A stretch of 64,000 nt of DNA from JAFDZV01 sp966128725 (GTDB lineage Bacteria; Bacteroidota; Ignavibacteria; OLB7): contig CBHYLN010000005.1 of assembly GCA_966128725.1 (NCBI GenBank), positions 29,832-93,831 on the forward strand, in the 5' to 3' direction. Shown here in pieces: positions 56,901-64,000 of the stretch. Numbering within the stretch: position 1 is the stretch's first letter; each line of letters opens with the position of its first letter. The position numbers were made by a program, and so were the translations under genes. A model generated the notes under the pieces. That model made no database searches, had not been told where the DNA came from, and worked only from the letters and a program-made list of their open reading frames with translations.

Positions 56901-59212
56901 GGCACCTGCGCGGGGTTGCTGAACGTACGCCAGCCATCCGGGCAATACACGGTGATGTTCTTGGCCCACAGACCGTTGAAATCGTTGCCCTGCGTGCCCA
57001 CGTAGTTGGGCGGGAACACGATGCTGGGCGGGTTGGCCAGGTCCGTGTAATCCAAGGTCAACGAGTCGATCGCAATCGCCAGCCCGTTGGTGCCCACAAA
57101 CGTGGAGGCCGGCAGCCTGCCCATCAGCATCCACTCCTTCCAATCCACGATCTTGCCCGTCAGCGTAGCGATCGATTGCTTCGTGGTGTCGGCATCGGGG
57201 CGCGGCACAATCCACGCGCGCGGGAACGCCACGTCGATATCCACGGCTAGCGTGTCGAAGTTGTTGCACGTCCAGGCCACGTACGTGCCCTGGCGGGCGT
57301 TGGTGCGCGCCTTCAGCGTAAGCGAGAACGAGATCTGATTGGGCGTAAGGCCGCGCACGGTGATATCGTTCAGCACGTTCAGCGTGGCGCAGCGCGCGAT
57401 GCCCTGCGGGCAGATCGATACCGAGCTTACACCGAAGCTGAGCGTGTCGTCGTGTTTGGCGATCGGCACGCTCATCACCGCCGAGGCAAACGCCGTATCC
57501 TCGGTGAACTTCAGCTCGCTTATCGCCAGCGTGTAGCCCTTCAGGTTGTTCAGGCCCAGCGGCAGCTCCACCGGCTTCTGCAGGCCGTTGAACTGGCTCA
57601 CGATCTGCCCCTTCTGCTTCAACCATGCGTCAACGGCAATCACCTTGTCCTTCAGCCAGTTCCAGTTGCCAACGATGTTGATGCCCCACTGCTGCGGATA
57701 CACGGGCGCGGTGCTGTCCACAACGGCGTAGGCGCTGCCCCTGTACACCTGGCTGTCGGCGTTCACCTTCAGGCCCTGGTACTTCACCGCGATCCGGGTA
57801 AGCAGCCAGGGCACGTAGATCTCGCCCTTGCCGGAAAGGTTGCCGGCCGCGCCGGTGGTAACGTCGGTAAGCTTCATCGCGAACCGGCCCATCTTCACCG
57901 TATCGTTGTTGGCAAGCGTAAACCCGGCCGCGACCGTATCGGTAATGGTCACCACGCCGGTGCAGTTGCCGCCGCACGGGCTGTTGTTCACCGGCGGCGC
58001 CTGGTTGTTCTGCTGGCCGGCCTGCGCGCGGCGCATGTTCGGCCCGTCGTCCACATACAGCACGCCGCCATCGATGCCACCGCCGCCCAGCCGCACATCA
58101 TCACCACCGCCGGCCGCGCGGCGCTCGCCGGCACCGCCACCGCCGCCACCCGCATCGCGCCGGGCGCCGCCACCGCCATCCACCGCAAGGGTGTCGGTAT
58201 CACGTCGCACGCCGCCGGCATTGCCACCGCCGGCGTCGCGGCCGGCCTGGTCGCCCAGGCGCACGCCACCCTCGTTGCCGCCCTGGCGCCGGGCGCCTTC
58301 CTCCACACGGAACGTAAACGGATCGGCGTAGCCCGATGGCTCGAACACCGGCTGGCCGTTCGATTGGTTCAACGCCTGCACCGTCCAGATATACTCACGC
58401 CCGGCAATCGGCAGGGGCAGATCGGCCGGGTACAGCAGTTGCACAACGTCGACTACCTCGCGCTGCAGCACCGGCTGGTTTACGCGGAACGCCTGCATCG
58501 GCGTCTGGCCCGGCTGCACCTCCCAGGCCCGCACGATGTACCGCACCGAAAACGGCGGGCGCGGCACAATCGGCGTCCAGCGGAACGTTGGCCGCGCCGG
58601 CGCCGTAAGCGATGCCTTGTTGGTTGGCAGCACCAACACCGGCAACTGATAGCTGGTAAGCGTGAACGGCTTGCAGACCTGCTCGCTGAGCGTGCGCCCC
58701 GTGTTCGCGGGGTCAACCAGGGTAACACAGAACGAATACGTGCCGGCCGGCAACATCCCGGTTTGCGCGGCGCGCTGCTCGTTGTTGCCGTACACCTTCA
58801 CATCGTTGAACGGGATCACCTCGTCGGCATACAGCGTTGTTACGCCCGGCCGCGCGGTTATCGGCTTCATCTGGTCCAGCTTGGTTTGCGCCACCAACGT
58901 CCCGTTCAGGAAGATGCGCGCGTCGATCTTGGCATCCACCGGCGCGCCCGTGGTATTGGTGATCACCAGGATCACCGTCTCACGGCGCGACGCCCATTCC
59001 GAGAGGAACGGGTTCGGGCGGGCCGACACGTTCAGCGAGATGCGCAACTGCTGCGCGCTTGCGGCCGGGGCGGCCAACAGCACCCCCAGCAACAGCGCCG
59101 CAACCAGCACGGCACCGGGCCATCGGGTGTGGCCGGGGCGCGGTAAGGCCCGCGCTCGCGATGGCACACCAGCGTGGTGCGCGCTTCGATGTAATGGGGA
59201 TAGTGTTCTCAT
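53957..59212 (-). CDS. Giant secreted TANFOR-like protein
   Basis: This 1,751-residue protein has a long N-region then a signal peptide (PGAVLVAALLLGVLLAAPAASA). Residues about 55-320 resemble the TANFOR domain of Bacteroidota surface proteins (FLSEWASRRETVILVITN, LTSYQLPVLVLPTNKASL, PTFRWTPI, YIWTVQALNQ). A Gly/Arg/Asp linker (about 330-410) leads to a very long beta-rich region with repeated strands (for example LSFGVSSVSICPQG, FALKLNGEVGWNDKEI), a Cys cluster CKPCLCVCCEKK near residue 1412 and an Asn/Gly-rich tail. The ATG has GGAG only 2 bases away, so a GTG 15 codons later may be the true start. No known function. Confidence 0.85.
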   Translation of the reverse strand: MRTLSPLHRSAHHAGVPSRARALPRPGHTRWPGAVLVAALLLGVLLAAPAASAQQLRISLNVSARPNPFLSEWASRRETVILVITNTTGAPVDAKIDARIFLNGTLVAQTKLDQMKPITARPGVTTLYADEVIPFNDVKVYGNNEQRAAQTGMLPAGTYSFCVTLVDPANTGRTLSEQVCKPFTLTSYQLPVLVLPTNKASLTAPARPTFRWTPIVPRPPFSVRYIVRAWEVQPGQTPMQAFRVNQPVLQREVVDVVQLLYPADLPLPIAGREYIWTVQALNQSNGQPVFEPSGYADPFTFRVEEGARRQGGNEGGVRLGDQAGRDAGGGNAGGVRRDTDTLAVDGGGGARRDAGGGGGGAGERRAAGGGDDVRLGGGGIDGGVLYVDDGPNMRRAQAGQQNNQAPPVNNSPCGGNCTGVVTITDTVAAGFTLANNDTVKMGRFAMKLTDVTTGAAGNLSGKGEIYVPWLLTRIAVKYQGLKVNADSQVYRGSAYAVVDSTAPVYPQQWGINIVGNWNWLKDKVIAVDAWLKQKGQIVSQFNGLQKPVELPLGLNNLKGYTLAISELKFTEDTAFASAVMSVPIAKHDDTLSFGVSSVSICPQGIARCATLNVLNDITVRGLTPNQISFSLTLKARTNARQGTYVAWTCNNFDTLAVDIDVAFPRAWIVPRPDADTTKQSIATLTGKIVDWKEWMLMGRLPASTFVGTNGLAIAIDSLTLDYTDLANPPSIVFPPNYVGTQGNDFNGLWAKNITVYCPDGWRTFSNPAQVPVGIARNLIIAKTGFTGDLIAANVIQYPDANLNRLRASVDTVRAVFVNSTLTQAYMRGKLTLPVTDTTVTNALMYKALFNNTQKRFDFSMTPKDSLTFSLFAGAKLKLNGTSALTMSISKAAPTFALKLNGEVGWNDKEITIGPKKIKVDMSPEFENLGINYNDSTGKMVFTDGNWSFASPQKKLAKFPVTIKDIKFTQPAAQAGEVARANVKFNLVVSLDSNRIGGTGGFEVLGAVKKSTGDAKFKFTPAFLDFNVTKITVFANLAAVKLDGQLDFYNSDPTWGDGFVASLKATFNSLQMEVSANARFGSKVSNANTRYRYWYVDAKAILPPPGIPFVPGYAFYGFGASAWRRVNVDMTGAKPNVATVAAANTTTQAPNSGAVMTPDPNIGFGFGVKAVLGTTPDPSKMNCDIGLAGQFTNSGGMSKLGVSGDLWLKARLTERNKAPVYGSLNLQYDFIAKIFDLNATVNVNKPPVTGNGALKVHLEGKTGIWYVKLGDPVNRVTLNVDMLGTTISSNSYFMFGKNISPPSGFTQRTLNGLASVSSSLSPPSASATTSAISGNGFAAGLETGFNTGQRDKHLFGRVNVRYQAAGGFEMNLSLLRYPDGTGCSGGGLLEGMNMWYVQGNVAAYAIASASIHIEPKDCKPCLCVCCEKKHENGCDINIASLKLGAYLLAGFPKPSWLEGAAAGSFSVLAGAFSGNFTAEINVGTKCNPAPPSGPSVAAQDVGAEQATKLIASIEPANNATGVPVTEPVRVIYSFPPNESFDMQEQTGGAAGDMINRTFQARYTVTVDKRVQGTWVAQTIVSAKDALGAYLYRLKAPLQMNNQGNQNIMMNDGGQPQGGPQVGGQQNLRRNANPGVGVVINQPVGGGGAPHGNAAVNAGHNNAMNDPEVQPVETDNFGFSNSAAQAFINSTRNWDSSSQYRITVVGTLWEFKNNAWVVAKRRSNNTDIKQTETYVFNTPANAVAGIGNNAEQR

Positions 59213-59219
59213 GGCTCCG

Positions 59220-61019
59220 CTAGAAGTTCAGTGTGAGCGAGGCGTTTCCATAGCTTTCGGTGTAGGCGGCCCCCGGCCGCGACGACCCGAAGGCCATATC
59301 CGCCAGCGAGTACGAGCTGCCGAAGGCAAGGCGGTCGTTGATGCGCCATGAAAGGCCCACGCGACCGGTAAGCAACACGTCGGCGGTGTAGCCTTCCAAC
59401 GTGTTCTCCGAGATCCCGACGTTCACCGACGGCGTTACCGTGCCCTCGGCAAGGCGAACCGAACATCCCACCGAGCCGCTGTTGATCACCAGATCGCCAA
59501 CAGCCAGATGGTTGTTCAACGTGCCGCCGGTTACGTCCACCGTCACGGGCACGTCCTCGAACGAGAGCGCATACGTAAGCAGTATCGAGCGCGTATCGTT
59601 GTTGTTCAACGCGCCGTTCACGGTGTTCAAGTCCGTATACGTATCCAGCGCCAGCATCAGCATTATCATGTGGCCCGCGCCCAGCGCGTTGAACGAAACG
59701 CTGGGCGTGATGCTGGCCGACTGCGCCACCGATTCAATCTTCAGTGTGTCGTTGTTCTCGGTGTTGCGCAGCCCGAAGTTGGTGTAGCTGGCGCCCAGCG
59801 ACAGCGCCTCGGTAAGCTGTGTCTGCACCGATGCGCTGGCCAGGATCTGCGTGGTAGTGGCCAGCGCCGTGCTGCCCAGGTTGTTGGTCCGATGCCCGAA
59901 CGTACCGTTGACCAGCAGGTCGCCATCGAACAGCGTAACACGCGGCGACACGGTGAGCTCCAGCCGGTCCGGCGCAAGCAACGGATACCCCAGCGTCACG
60001 AAGCCCGGGCGGATGTACAGCGCCTTGGCGTTCACGCCCCAGGTTTCACGGTTGGCCGCCACCTGCACCGTGGCCGCGTAATCGGCCCGTGTGGAAGTTT
60101 TCAGATCGATGAAGGAGCCGGCAACCGGCACCTCGGCCGTGGCCGCGGGCGACTGCTGGTCGCGCGTGTACCCGCTTACGGCGAACTCGCCCTTCAGCGC
60201 AACCCCCTCGGCCAGCGGCACCCGCAGGTCCAGCGAGCCCAGCACACCCGCCACGGGAATCGGCATCAGCGGATGGCGCGCGGTGATCGTGTCGGTAATG
60301 GATGGTGTTGCCGTATCCGGCACCACAACCACGCTGGATACCAGCCGGTTGATCGATTCGGGATTGTCCTCGGAGCGGATCAGGTTCACGCCCAGATGCA
60401 CCTCGTCGGTATCCTCACGACCGTAGGCCAGCTTCAGCCCGTAGAAGATCCGCGAGAACGCCCCAAGGGTATTGTGTACCGTATCGGCCTCCACGGCGCG
60501 CTGCGTAAGGCCCACCGACGCGGCCACCCGGAACTGGCCGGGGCGCAGGTCCACGCCGGCGCCCACGATCTGCGCGTCGCCGCCGGAAAGCTCGCTGAAC
60601 GTCTGTGTATGCGTTCCCAGATAGAACTGGGCCCAGCCGATCTTCGGCGAGAAGCTGAGCGCGTTCAGCGGGTTCAGCAGCATCTGCCCGATCGATGGGG
60701 CATCCAGCCGGGGCGTGGTTACGTTGGTTTCGCGCGAAGTAAGCGTCAGGCTGAACGGCAACGATATCAGATCGCTGTACGATGCGTTCAGGTTCACCTG
60801 CAGCCGCACCAGATTCGGCGGACGCCGCGGCGGCACCGAGCCAGGCGGCGTTGAGGAAAGATCGTACAGATCCACCCCCAGCGAGGCATTGCCGCTGATG
60901 CGGGCGCCGCCGGCCGTGCTGTCCTGCGCGGCAACCGGCGTGGCCACCGCCAGAACGGCGGCCATCACCACAAGCGCCATCGGTACGTGTACGAGCTTCA
61001 TCATCATAGTGGAACACAT
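59220..61019 (-). CDS. Outer-membrane beta-barrel protein
   Basis: This 599-residue protein has a signal peptide (MALVVMAAVLAVATPVAAQ) and then alternating short amphipathic strands throughout (LVRLQVNLNASYSDL, FRVAASVGLTQR, LELTVSPRVTLFDGDLLVNGTFGHR), ending ASLTLNF with the terminal phenylalanine used by the Bam machinery. About 20 or more strands would fit. It is first in a three-gene operon and lies 7 bases before the giant secreted gene, so it may anchor or export it. AGGAG lies about 10 bases before the ATG. Confidence 0.85.
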   Translation of the reverse strand: MCSTMMMKLVHVPMALVVMAAVLAVATPVAAQDSTAGGARISGNASLGVDLYDLSSTPPGSVPPRRPPNLVRLQVNLNASYSDLISLPFSLTLTSRETNVTTPRLDAPSIGQMLLNPLNALSFSPKIGWAQFYLGTHTQTFSELSGGDAQIVGAGVDLRPGQFRVAASVGLTQRAVEADTVHNTLGAFSRIFYGLKLAYGREDTDEVHLGVNLIRSEDNPESINRLVSSVVVVPDTATPSITDTITARHPLMPIPVAGVLGSLDLRVPLAEGVALKGEFAVSGYTRDQQSPAATAEVPVAGSFIDLKTSTRADYAATVQVAANRETWGVNAKALYIRPGFVTLGYPLLAPDRLELTVSPRVTLFDGDLLVNGTFGHRTNNLGSTALATTTQILASASVQTQLTEALSLGASYTNFGLRNTENNDTLKIESVAQSASITPSVSFNALGAGHMIMLMLALDTYTDLNTVNGALNNNDTRSILLTYALSFEDVPVTVDVTGGTLNNHLAVGDLVINSGSVGCSVRLAEGTVTPSVNVGISENTLEGYTADVLLTGRVGLSWRINDRLAFGSSYSLADMAFGSSRPGAAYTESYGNASLTLNF

Positions 61020-61159
61020 GGTATGATTCGCTCCTAAAGAACGCCTAAAGCGCCCGTCGGCGAATGCCCGAATCGATTCGCGTGGGCAGGATCAACGGCG
61101 CGGATACATGCGCCGGTGTGAAAGAAACCGGAGAAGACGGAACGGAAAGGGGTGCGGGC

Positions 61160-61190
61160 GGAAGATAGAGCGCCGTGCCGGATGGATCAA
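61160..61190 (-). promoter_or_regulatory. Predicted promoter of the beta-barrel/TANFOR/fibronectin operon
   Basis: On the minus strand TTG (61190-61188) is followed after exactly 20 bases by TATCTTCC (61167-61160), the same layout as the two promoters in the radC/HTH spacer. The leader would be about 135 bases. Confidence 0.65.
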
Positions 61191-61238
61191 TATCCAAGCA
61201 ATCGGGCAGGAGATATTCGTGGATGGCGTCCGCCTAAA

Positions 61239-61790
61239 TTACACGAACATCTCCGGATACAGCGTGTTGATGGAAACCCATCCCCGGGAAAGCATGATGA
61301 TATGATCGTTCACCGGCATTTCCAGCGCCGCACCCAGCGAAACAAAGCGCCGTGTAAGTTCGATATCCTCATGCGACGGCAGCGGGTTATCCGACGGGTG
61401 ATTATGCGCCATGATGATCGAGGCGGCACCCAGCATCAATGCGTTGCGGAACACCAGCTTGGCATCCACCATGGCGCCGCCCTGAGCGCCCGAACTGATG
61501 ACCTTGTAGCCCGACACCTCACCGGAATGTTTGAGCACCAGGATAACGAAATGCTCCTGGTCATCATCCAATCGCTCGAAAATCGCACGCAGGATCTCGC
61601 AGGCGTCGTGTGGACACTTGACGATCGCGCGGGCGCAGTCCGTACGATTGACCATCAACCGCTGGTACTTCAGCGATACGGTACGCAACGAGCGCCGGTA
61701 CACCGTATCCACCGGCGTGAAGTTCATTACGGCGATTTGCGGCCCACGATTCGGCTGTTCCCAGGTGTCGATGTAAAGAAGGTGTTCCAT
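61239..61790 (-). CDS. RadC-like JAB/MPN-domain protein without the helix-hairpin-helix part
   Basis: This 183-residue protein contains the RadC (DUF2466) JAB fold with a full JAMM zinc site: Glu79 in QEHF, then His129-x-His131, Ser139 and Asp142 in AHNHPSDNPLPSHED. The usual N-terminal DNA-binding hairpins of RadC are missing; instead there are 60 residues beginning MEHLLYIDTWEQP. Short RadC proteins of this type are common on mobile or defence-linked DNA and their substrate is unknown. The promoter region is bracketed by two palindromes, and the gene diverges from a small XRE regulator. Confidence 0.9.
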   Translation of the reverse strand: MEHLLYIDTWEQPNRGPQIAVMNFTPVDTVYRRSLRTVSLKYQRLMVNRTDCARAIVKCPHDACEILRAIFERLDDDQEHFVILVLKHSGEVSGYKVISSGAQGGAMVDAKLVFRNALMLGAASIIMAHNHPSDNPLPSHEDIELTRRFVSLGAALEMPVNDHIIMLSRGWVSINTLYPEMFV

Positions 61791-61817
61791 GAAAGTGCCT
61801 AGTTCGTGTTGTGATTA

Positions 61818-61837
61818 GTGTAGTTCTATAACTACAC
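61818..61837. promoter_or_regulatory. Operator-like palindrome O1 (20 bp) at the radC-like transcription start
   Basis: Arms GTGTAGTT and AACTACAC are perfect 8-base complements around CTAT. It abuts the -7 element of the radC-like promoter on its downstream side, where bound repressor would block initiation. Confidence 0.8.
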
Positions 61838-61868
61838 GCAAGATACAACGCATAGTGAGCCAAGGCAA
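61838..61868 (-). promoter_or_regulatory. Predicted promoter of the radC-like gene
   Basis: On the minus strand TTG (61868-61866), 20 bases, then TATCTTGC (61845-61838). It lies between the two matched palindromes. Confidence 0.7.
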
Positions 61869-61874
61869 GAAAAA

Positions 61875-61894
61875 TTGTAGTTCTACAACTACAA
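61875..61894. promoter_or_regulatory. Operator-like palindrome O2 (20 bp) upstream of the radC-like promoter
   Basis: Arms TTGTAGTT and AACTACAA are perfect 8-base complements around CTAC. It shares the core GTAGTTCTA-x-AACTAC with O1, centre to centre 57 bp away. Confidence 0.8.
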
Positions 61895-61932
61895 CCACAA
61901 TGCTACAGGGGCCGGCGCAACAACCAATGAAC

Positions 61933-61947
61933 ATTGCGTAACGCAAT
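61933..61947. promoter_or_regulatory. Distinct palindrome over the -33 element of the HTH gene promoter
   Basis: ATTGCGT and ACGCAAT flank one central A in a perfect 7-base inverted repeat. The TTG of the promoter is inside its left arm, so a bound protein would occlude the sigma factor. Confidence 0.7.
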
Positions 61948-61964
61948 ACGCCTGACTATCTTGG
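61934..61964 (+). promoter_or_regulatory. Predicted promoter of the XRE regulator gene
   Basis: TTG (61934-61936), 20 bases, then TATCTTGG (61957-61964). The ATG follows at 61969, so the transcript would be leaderless or nearly so. Confidence 0.7.
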
Positions 61965-61968
61965 ACAT

Positions 61969-62184
61969 ATGATCGACATTTCGCACAATTGGACCGCGAC
62001 GGACATCCGCCAACTTCTGGAGACACATGGATTACATCAACGCGAGCTGGCGCGAATGCTGGGCATCGAACCGATGACGGTGAGCAAGTGGGTAAACGAC
62101 CGCGTGACCCCGTCGCGTATCACATCGGTAGCGCTGACCTACTTGGCGCTTGACCTTGCTGGCAAACTGAAACTGCGGAAATGA
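61969..62184 (+). CDS. Small XRE-type helix-turn-helix regulator
   Basis: This 71-residue protein is almost entirely one HTH domain: TATDIRQLLETHGLHQRELARMLGIEPMTVSKWVNDRVTPSRIT, with the turn at MLGIEPMT and recognition helix VSKWVN. A basic end (GKLKLRK) follows. It is divergently transcribed from the radC-like gene, and the spacer between them carries three palindromes, so it is the likely repressor of one or both promoters (inference). No ribosome site precedes the ATG. Confidence 0.9.
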   Translation: MIDISHNWTATDIRQLLETHGLHQRELARMLGIEPMTVSKWVNDRVTPSRITSVALTYLALDLAGKLKLRK

Positions 62185-62497
62185 TGATGGCAGCCGCCCG
62201 ACCCCACGAGGTGGCGTTTGACTTTCGGTCGTGACCATTGTATGTTTGCGATGGCTTCCTTAAGGCTCTCAGCCCCCTACCCACTTCCTCCCAAGAACAA
62301 CACACGTTCCCCCATTCGCAAGTGCCGGCAGCGCCGGTTGCCCCCACACGCTCCCCCTAATCGCGCGCACTCGCGGGCGTGGAGCGTCTTTGGTTGTACC
62401 AACAGGTGGCGCCCATGCCCCGGCGCGCGGTGTAACGGTTGTGTTCCCGTTGCACGGCGTCCATTCGTGACTTACGTATGCTCACGGCTACGGCGTA
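62185..62497. other. Intergenic region between the convergent XRE and SMI1/KNR4 genes
   Basis: I see no gene, repeat or clear hairpin in these 313 bases. Confidence 0.4.
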
Positions 62498-62905
62498 CTA
62501 GGTTTGTGAAAGTTTTTGGAGAAACTCCGTGAAGTTCTCTCCAACGGTCTCGGCATACTCAAGATCCATGCCCACAAACGGTACAGAAACCACGCTTGGC
62601 GGCGATTGCCGCATATCAAATGCAAACGCCTCGCCGGCGCCATCGGAGCCGATCAGCACCAGGCCCGGGGCATATTCATTGACCTCATAACCTTCGTTCA
62701 TCTCCGCTAATTGTTCGACCTGCCAGAACATTGCATATGCATCGCCGCCAATAGGCCCTTCGCCACCATTCATGGATTGCAGGAACGAGACATAGTCAGC
62801 CGGCAATACAGCTGTCAGGGCTTTCTCGGCATTGGAGATTGCACCTTGTGTTGCCGGTGGATTCTTGCCGAACTGATGAAGCAACAAATTCCATTCCGTT
62901 GGCAT
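62498..62905 (-). CDS. SMI1/KNR4 (SUKH) family protein
   Basis: This 135-residue protein has the SUKH pattern: ATQGAISNAEKALTAVLPADYVSFLQSMNGGEG near the N-terminus, then YAMFWQVEQLAEMNEGYEVNEYAPGLVLIGSDGAGEAFAFD. In bacteria this family often serves as the immunity protein of polymorphic toxins or contact-dependent systems. AAGGAG precedes the ATG. No toxin gene is visible inside the window; two unrecognised genes follow upstream on the same strand. Confidence 0.88.
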   Translation of the reverse strand: MPTEWNLLLHQFGKNPPATQGAISNAEKALTAVLPADYVSFLQSMNGGEGPIGGDAYAMFWQVEQLAEMNEGYEVNEYAPGLVLIGSDGAGEAFAFDMRQSPPSVVSVPFVGMDLEYAETVGENFTEFLQKLSQT

Positions 62906-62993
62906 TACGAAAGACTCCTTGGATTTTTTGCAGAATTGACATACCCCACGTTGCCGAGGCAATTAGCCGCGCACTGATGTTACCGCTATATCG

Positions 62994-63614
62994 CTACCGG
63001 TACTTTTCCAGTTTCAGGCTTCGTAGTGTGTGATTTTCCCAAACCGTCAATTGCTCAAGCGCCTGGTGTGCCGATTCATCCAGCAGCGACCGAATCAACA
63101 TCGCCCGTTGTTGCAGTTCGCGTTGCCACGGAACATCCGGCTTTATCAGTGTCAGCAGTACATCAATGGCACTGTACGCTTCGGCGGCACGGCCTGCCTT
63201 GATCAACGAATAGGCATAGGCTTCGTGGACGTGCGGGTTTGGCCTCTCGATTCGTTTGCGAATCTCCGCGATAATGGCTTCTATGTCGGCAAGGGTATGT
63301 AGATAACTTGCGACTTCCATGGTAGAACGACGTAAGTCTTCCAGAAAGTTCTGATCAGTCGTTTCCCAAATATCCGTTGTACCATTTCGCAGTCGATCAC
63401 CAAAAGTGAAGCTTAGATGATTACGTGGGATATACATCGGAAGAAAGAATGCATTGACAAAGAATACATCCTTGCTGAAGCTCGACCCTTCAAAACAGAA
63501 CCCACGCAACACACTGCCGACAGGGGCAATGAACAGCAAAGCACCTTCCACGGCAAAATCCGGCAGCCCAGGTAGTATGCTTTTCCCAAGTTTGGCGAAG
63601 TCTTTTGTTTTCAT
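62994..63614 (-). CDS. Unrecognised protein, possible immunity-type gene
   Basis: I do not recognise the family of this 206-residue protein. The first half is hydrophobic-aromatic (DFAVEGALLFIAPVGSVLRGFCFE, VFFVNAFFLPMYIPRNHLSFTFGDRLR) without a clear membrane helix, and the second half looks helical (MEVASYLHTLADIEAIIAEIRKRI, AYAYSLIKAGRAAEAYSAIDVLL, a TPR-like stretch). It is next to the SUKH gene on the same strand, so it may belong to a toxin-immunity array. Confidence 0.6.
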   Translation of the reverse strand: MKTKDFAKLGKSILPGLPDFAVEGALLFIAPVGSVLRGFCFEGSSFSKDVFFVNAFFLPMYIPRNHLSFTFGDRLRNGTTDIWETTDQNFLEDLRRSTMEVASYLHTLADIEAIIAEIRKRIERPNPHVHEAYAYSLIKAGRAAEAYSAIDVLLTLIKPDVPWQRELQQRAMLIRSLLDESAHQALEQLTVWENHTLRSLKLEKYR

Positions 63615-63655
63615 GATTTGGTTCTGATTCCAATCTCAACGCTGTAGAGGCTTTC

Positions 63656-64000
63656 TTACACGCTTTCATCAAGTGCCTTTCTCCAAACTTTGGAACCTTT
63701 CTTATGGTGGGCTATTCCTGCAAAGAAAGCCTGACTCGCAGCTTCAAGGGAAACATTCCCGGAATCGTCGAGAACAAACTTAGGTCTATGGATGGCAAAC
63801 CGCTGTCCTTTGCGTTTCGGTTGATACGGGATCATCACCGAGTAGGCACCACTATCGACACCGTAGATCCCTATCTCAACGACAATCGCATCAATTTTTT
63901 GATGGGAAATGGTCATATAGCCATCGTACAAGAGAGCGCCGCTATCGTATACGATAACCTGGTCATTCAGCATCTTTTGCCCAGCTACAACAGATGCCTC
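63656..64000 (-). CDS. Unrecognised protein, possibly truncated at the right edge
   Basis: An ATG at 63973 would give 105 residues (MLNDQVIVYDSGALLYDGYM, PYQPKRKGQRFAIHRPKFVLDDSG, FFAGIAHHKKGSKVWRK), but the frame stays open to the window end, so the true start may lie outside. It has no signal peptide and no family that I recognise. The basic C-terminus and the neighbouring SUKH gene would fit either a toxin C-terminal fragment or an immunity protein; neither can be decided. Confidence 0.5.
   Translation of the reverse strand, partial: EASVVAGQKMLNDQVIVYDSGALLYDGYMTISHQKIDAIVVEIGIYGVDSGAYSVMIPYQPKRKGQRFAIHRPKFVLDDSGNVSLEAASQAFFAGIAHHKKGSKVWRKALDESV

Noticed and set aside
55445..59146. Two plus-strand frames of about 560-600 codons opposite the giant secreted protein
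   Set aside because: Composition is Arg/His/Val-rich, there is no domain, and the minus-strand frame has a signal peptide and operon context.

Overview
The window is a stretch of GC-rich bacterial chromosome. The evidence points to the Bacteroidota/Chlorobiota side of the FCB group, possibly a Kapabacteria-like lineage; this is inference, with no marker gene phylogeny behind it. The clues are a Type IX secretion (T9SS) C-terminal sorting domain, FlgD-like secretion tails, TANFOR-like and FG-GAP surface proteins, and several promoters of the form TTG-N20/21-TAnnTTxx that match the Bacteroidota housekeeping sigma consensus.

Region 1 (1-15.3 kb, all minus strand) is a surface polysaccharide operon read from about 15.35 kb leftward. 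It holds two DegT-type sugar aminotransferases, a GT39-type membrane glycosyltransferase, a WbpP-like epimerase, dTDP-glucose 4,6-dehydratase, GDP-mannose dehydratase plus GDP-fucose synthase, a Wzm/Wzt ABC exporter whose ATPase carries a carbohydrate-binding C-terminus, a DUF268 methyltransferase, a zinc-ribbon protein, an asparagine-synthase-like enzyme lacking the glutaminase cysteine, and a CapA-like protein cut by the window edge. Many junctions overlap by 1-11 bases, which indicates translational coupling.

Region 2 (15.7-33 kb, mostly plus strand) is housekeeping. It carries tRNA-Leu, trigger factor with a His/Asp repeat tail, clpP, clpX, an RlaP-like nucleotidyltransferase, SRP RNA, a giant RNase E/G whose S1 domain is split by about 620 disordered residues, dxr, rseP, surE, an LptF/G permease and moeA. 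A secreted Cys-rich protein sits on the minus strand after clpX.

Region 3 (33-43.3 kb) is mixed: a 14-motif FG-GAP/ASPIC-UnbV surface protein, small membrane proteins, a LigB-type dioxygenase, a SET-domain methyltransferase, a DUF486 protein, a GNAT acetyltransferase and a DEAD-box helicase that starts at TTG.

Region 4 (43.8-61.2 kb) is an envelope and secretion region. An ECF sigma factor overlaps a one-pass membrane protein that ends in a T9SS sorting domain. Next comes a cluster of small secreted Cys-rich proteins around a larger secreted protein. It ends with a three-gene minus-strand operon: an outer-membrane beta-barrel, a 1,751-residue TANFOR-like secreted protein and a fibronectin-type protein.

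Region 5 (61.2-64 kb) holds a RadC/JAB-type gene divergent from a 71-residue XRE regulator. The shared intergenic region carries two matched 20-bp palindromes flanking one promoter and a different palindrome on the other. A SUKH/SMI1 gene and two unrecognised genes run off the right edge.
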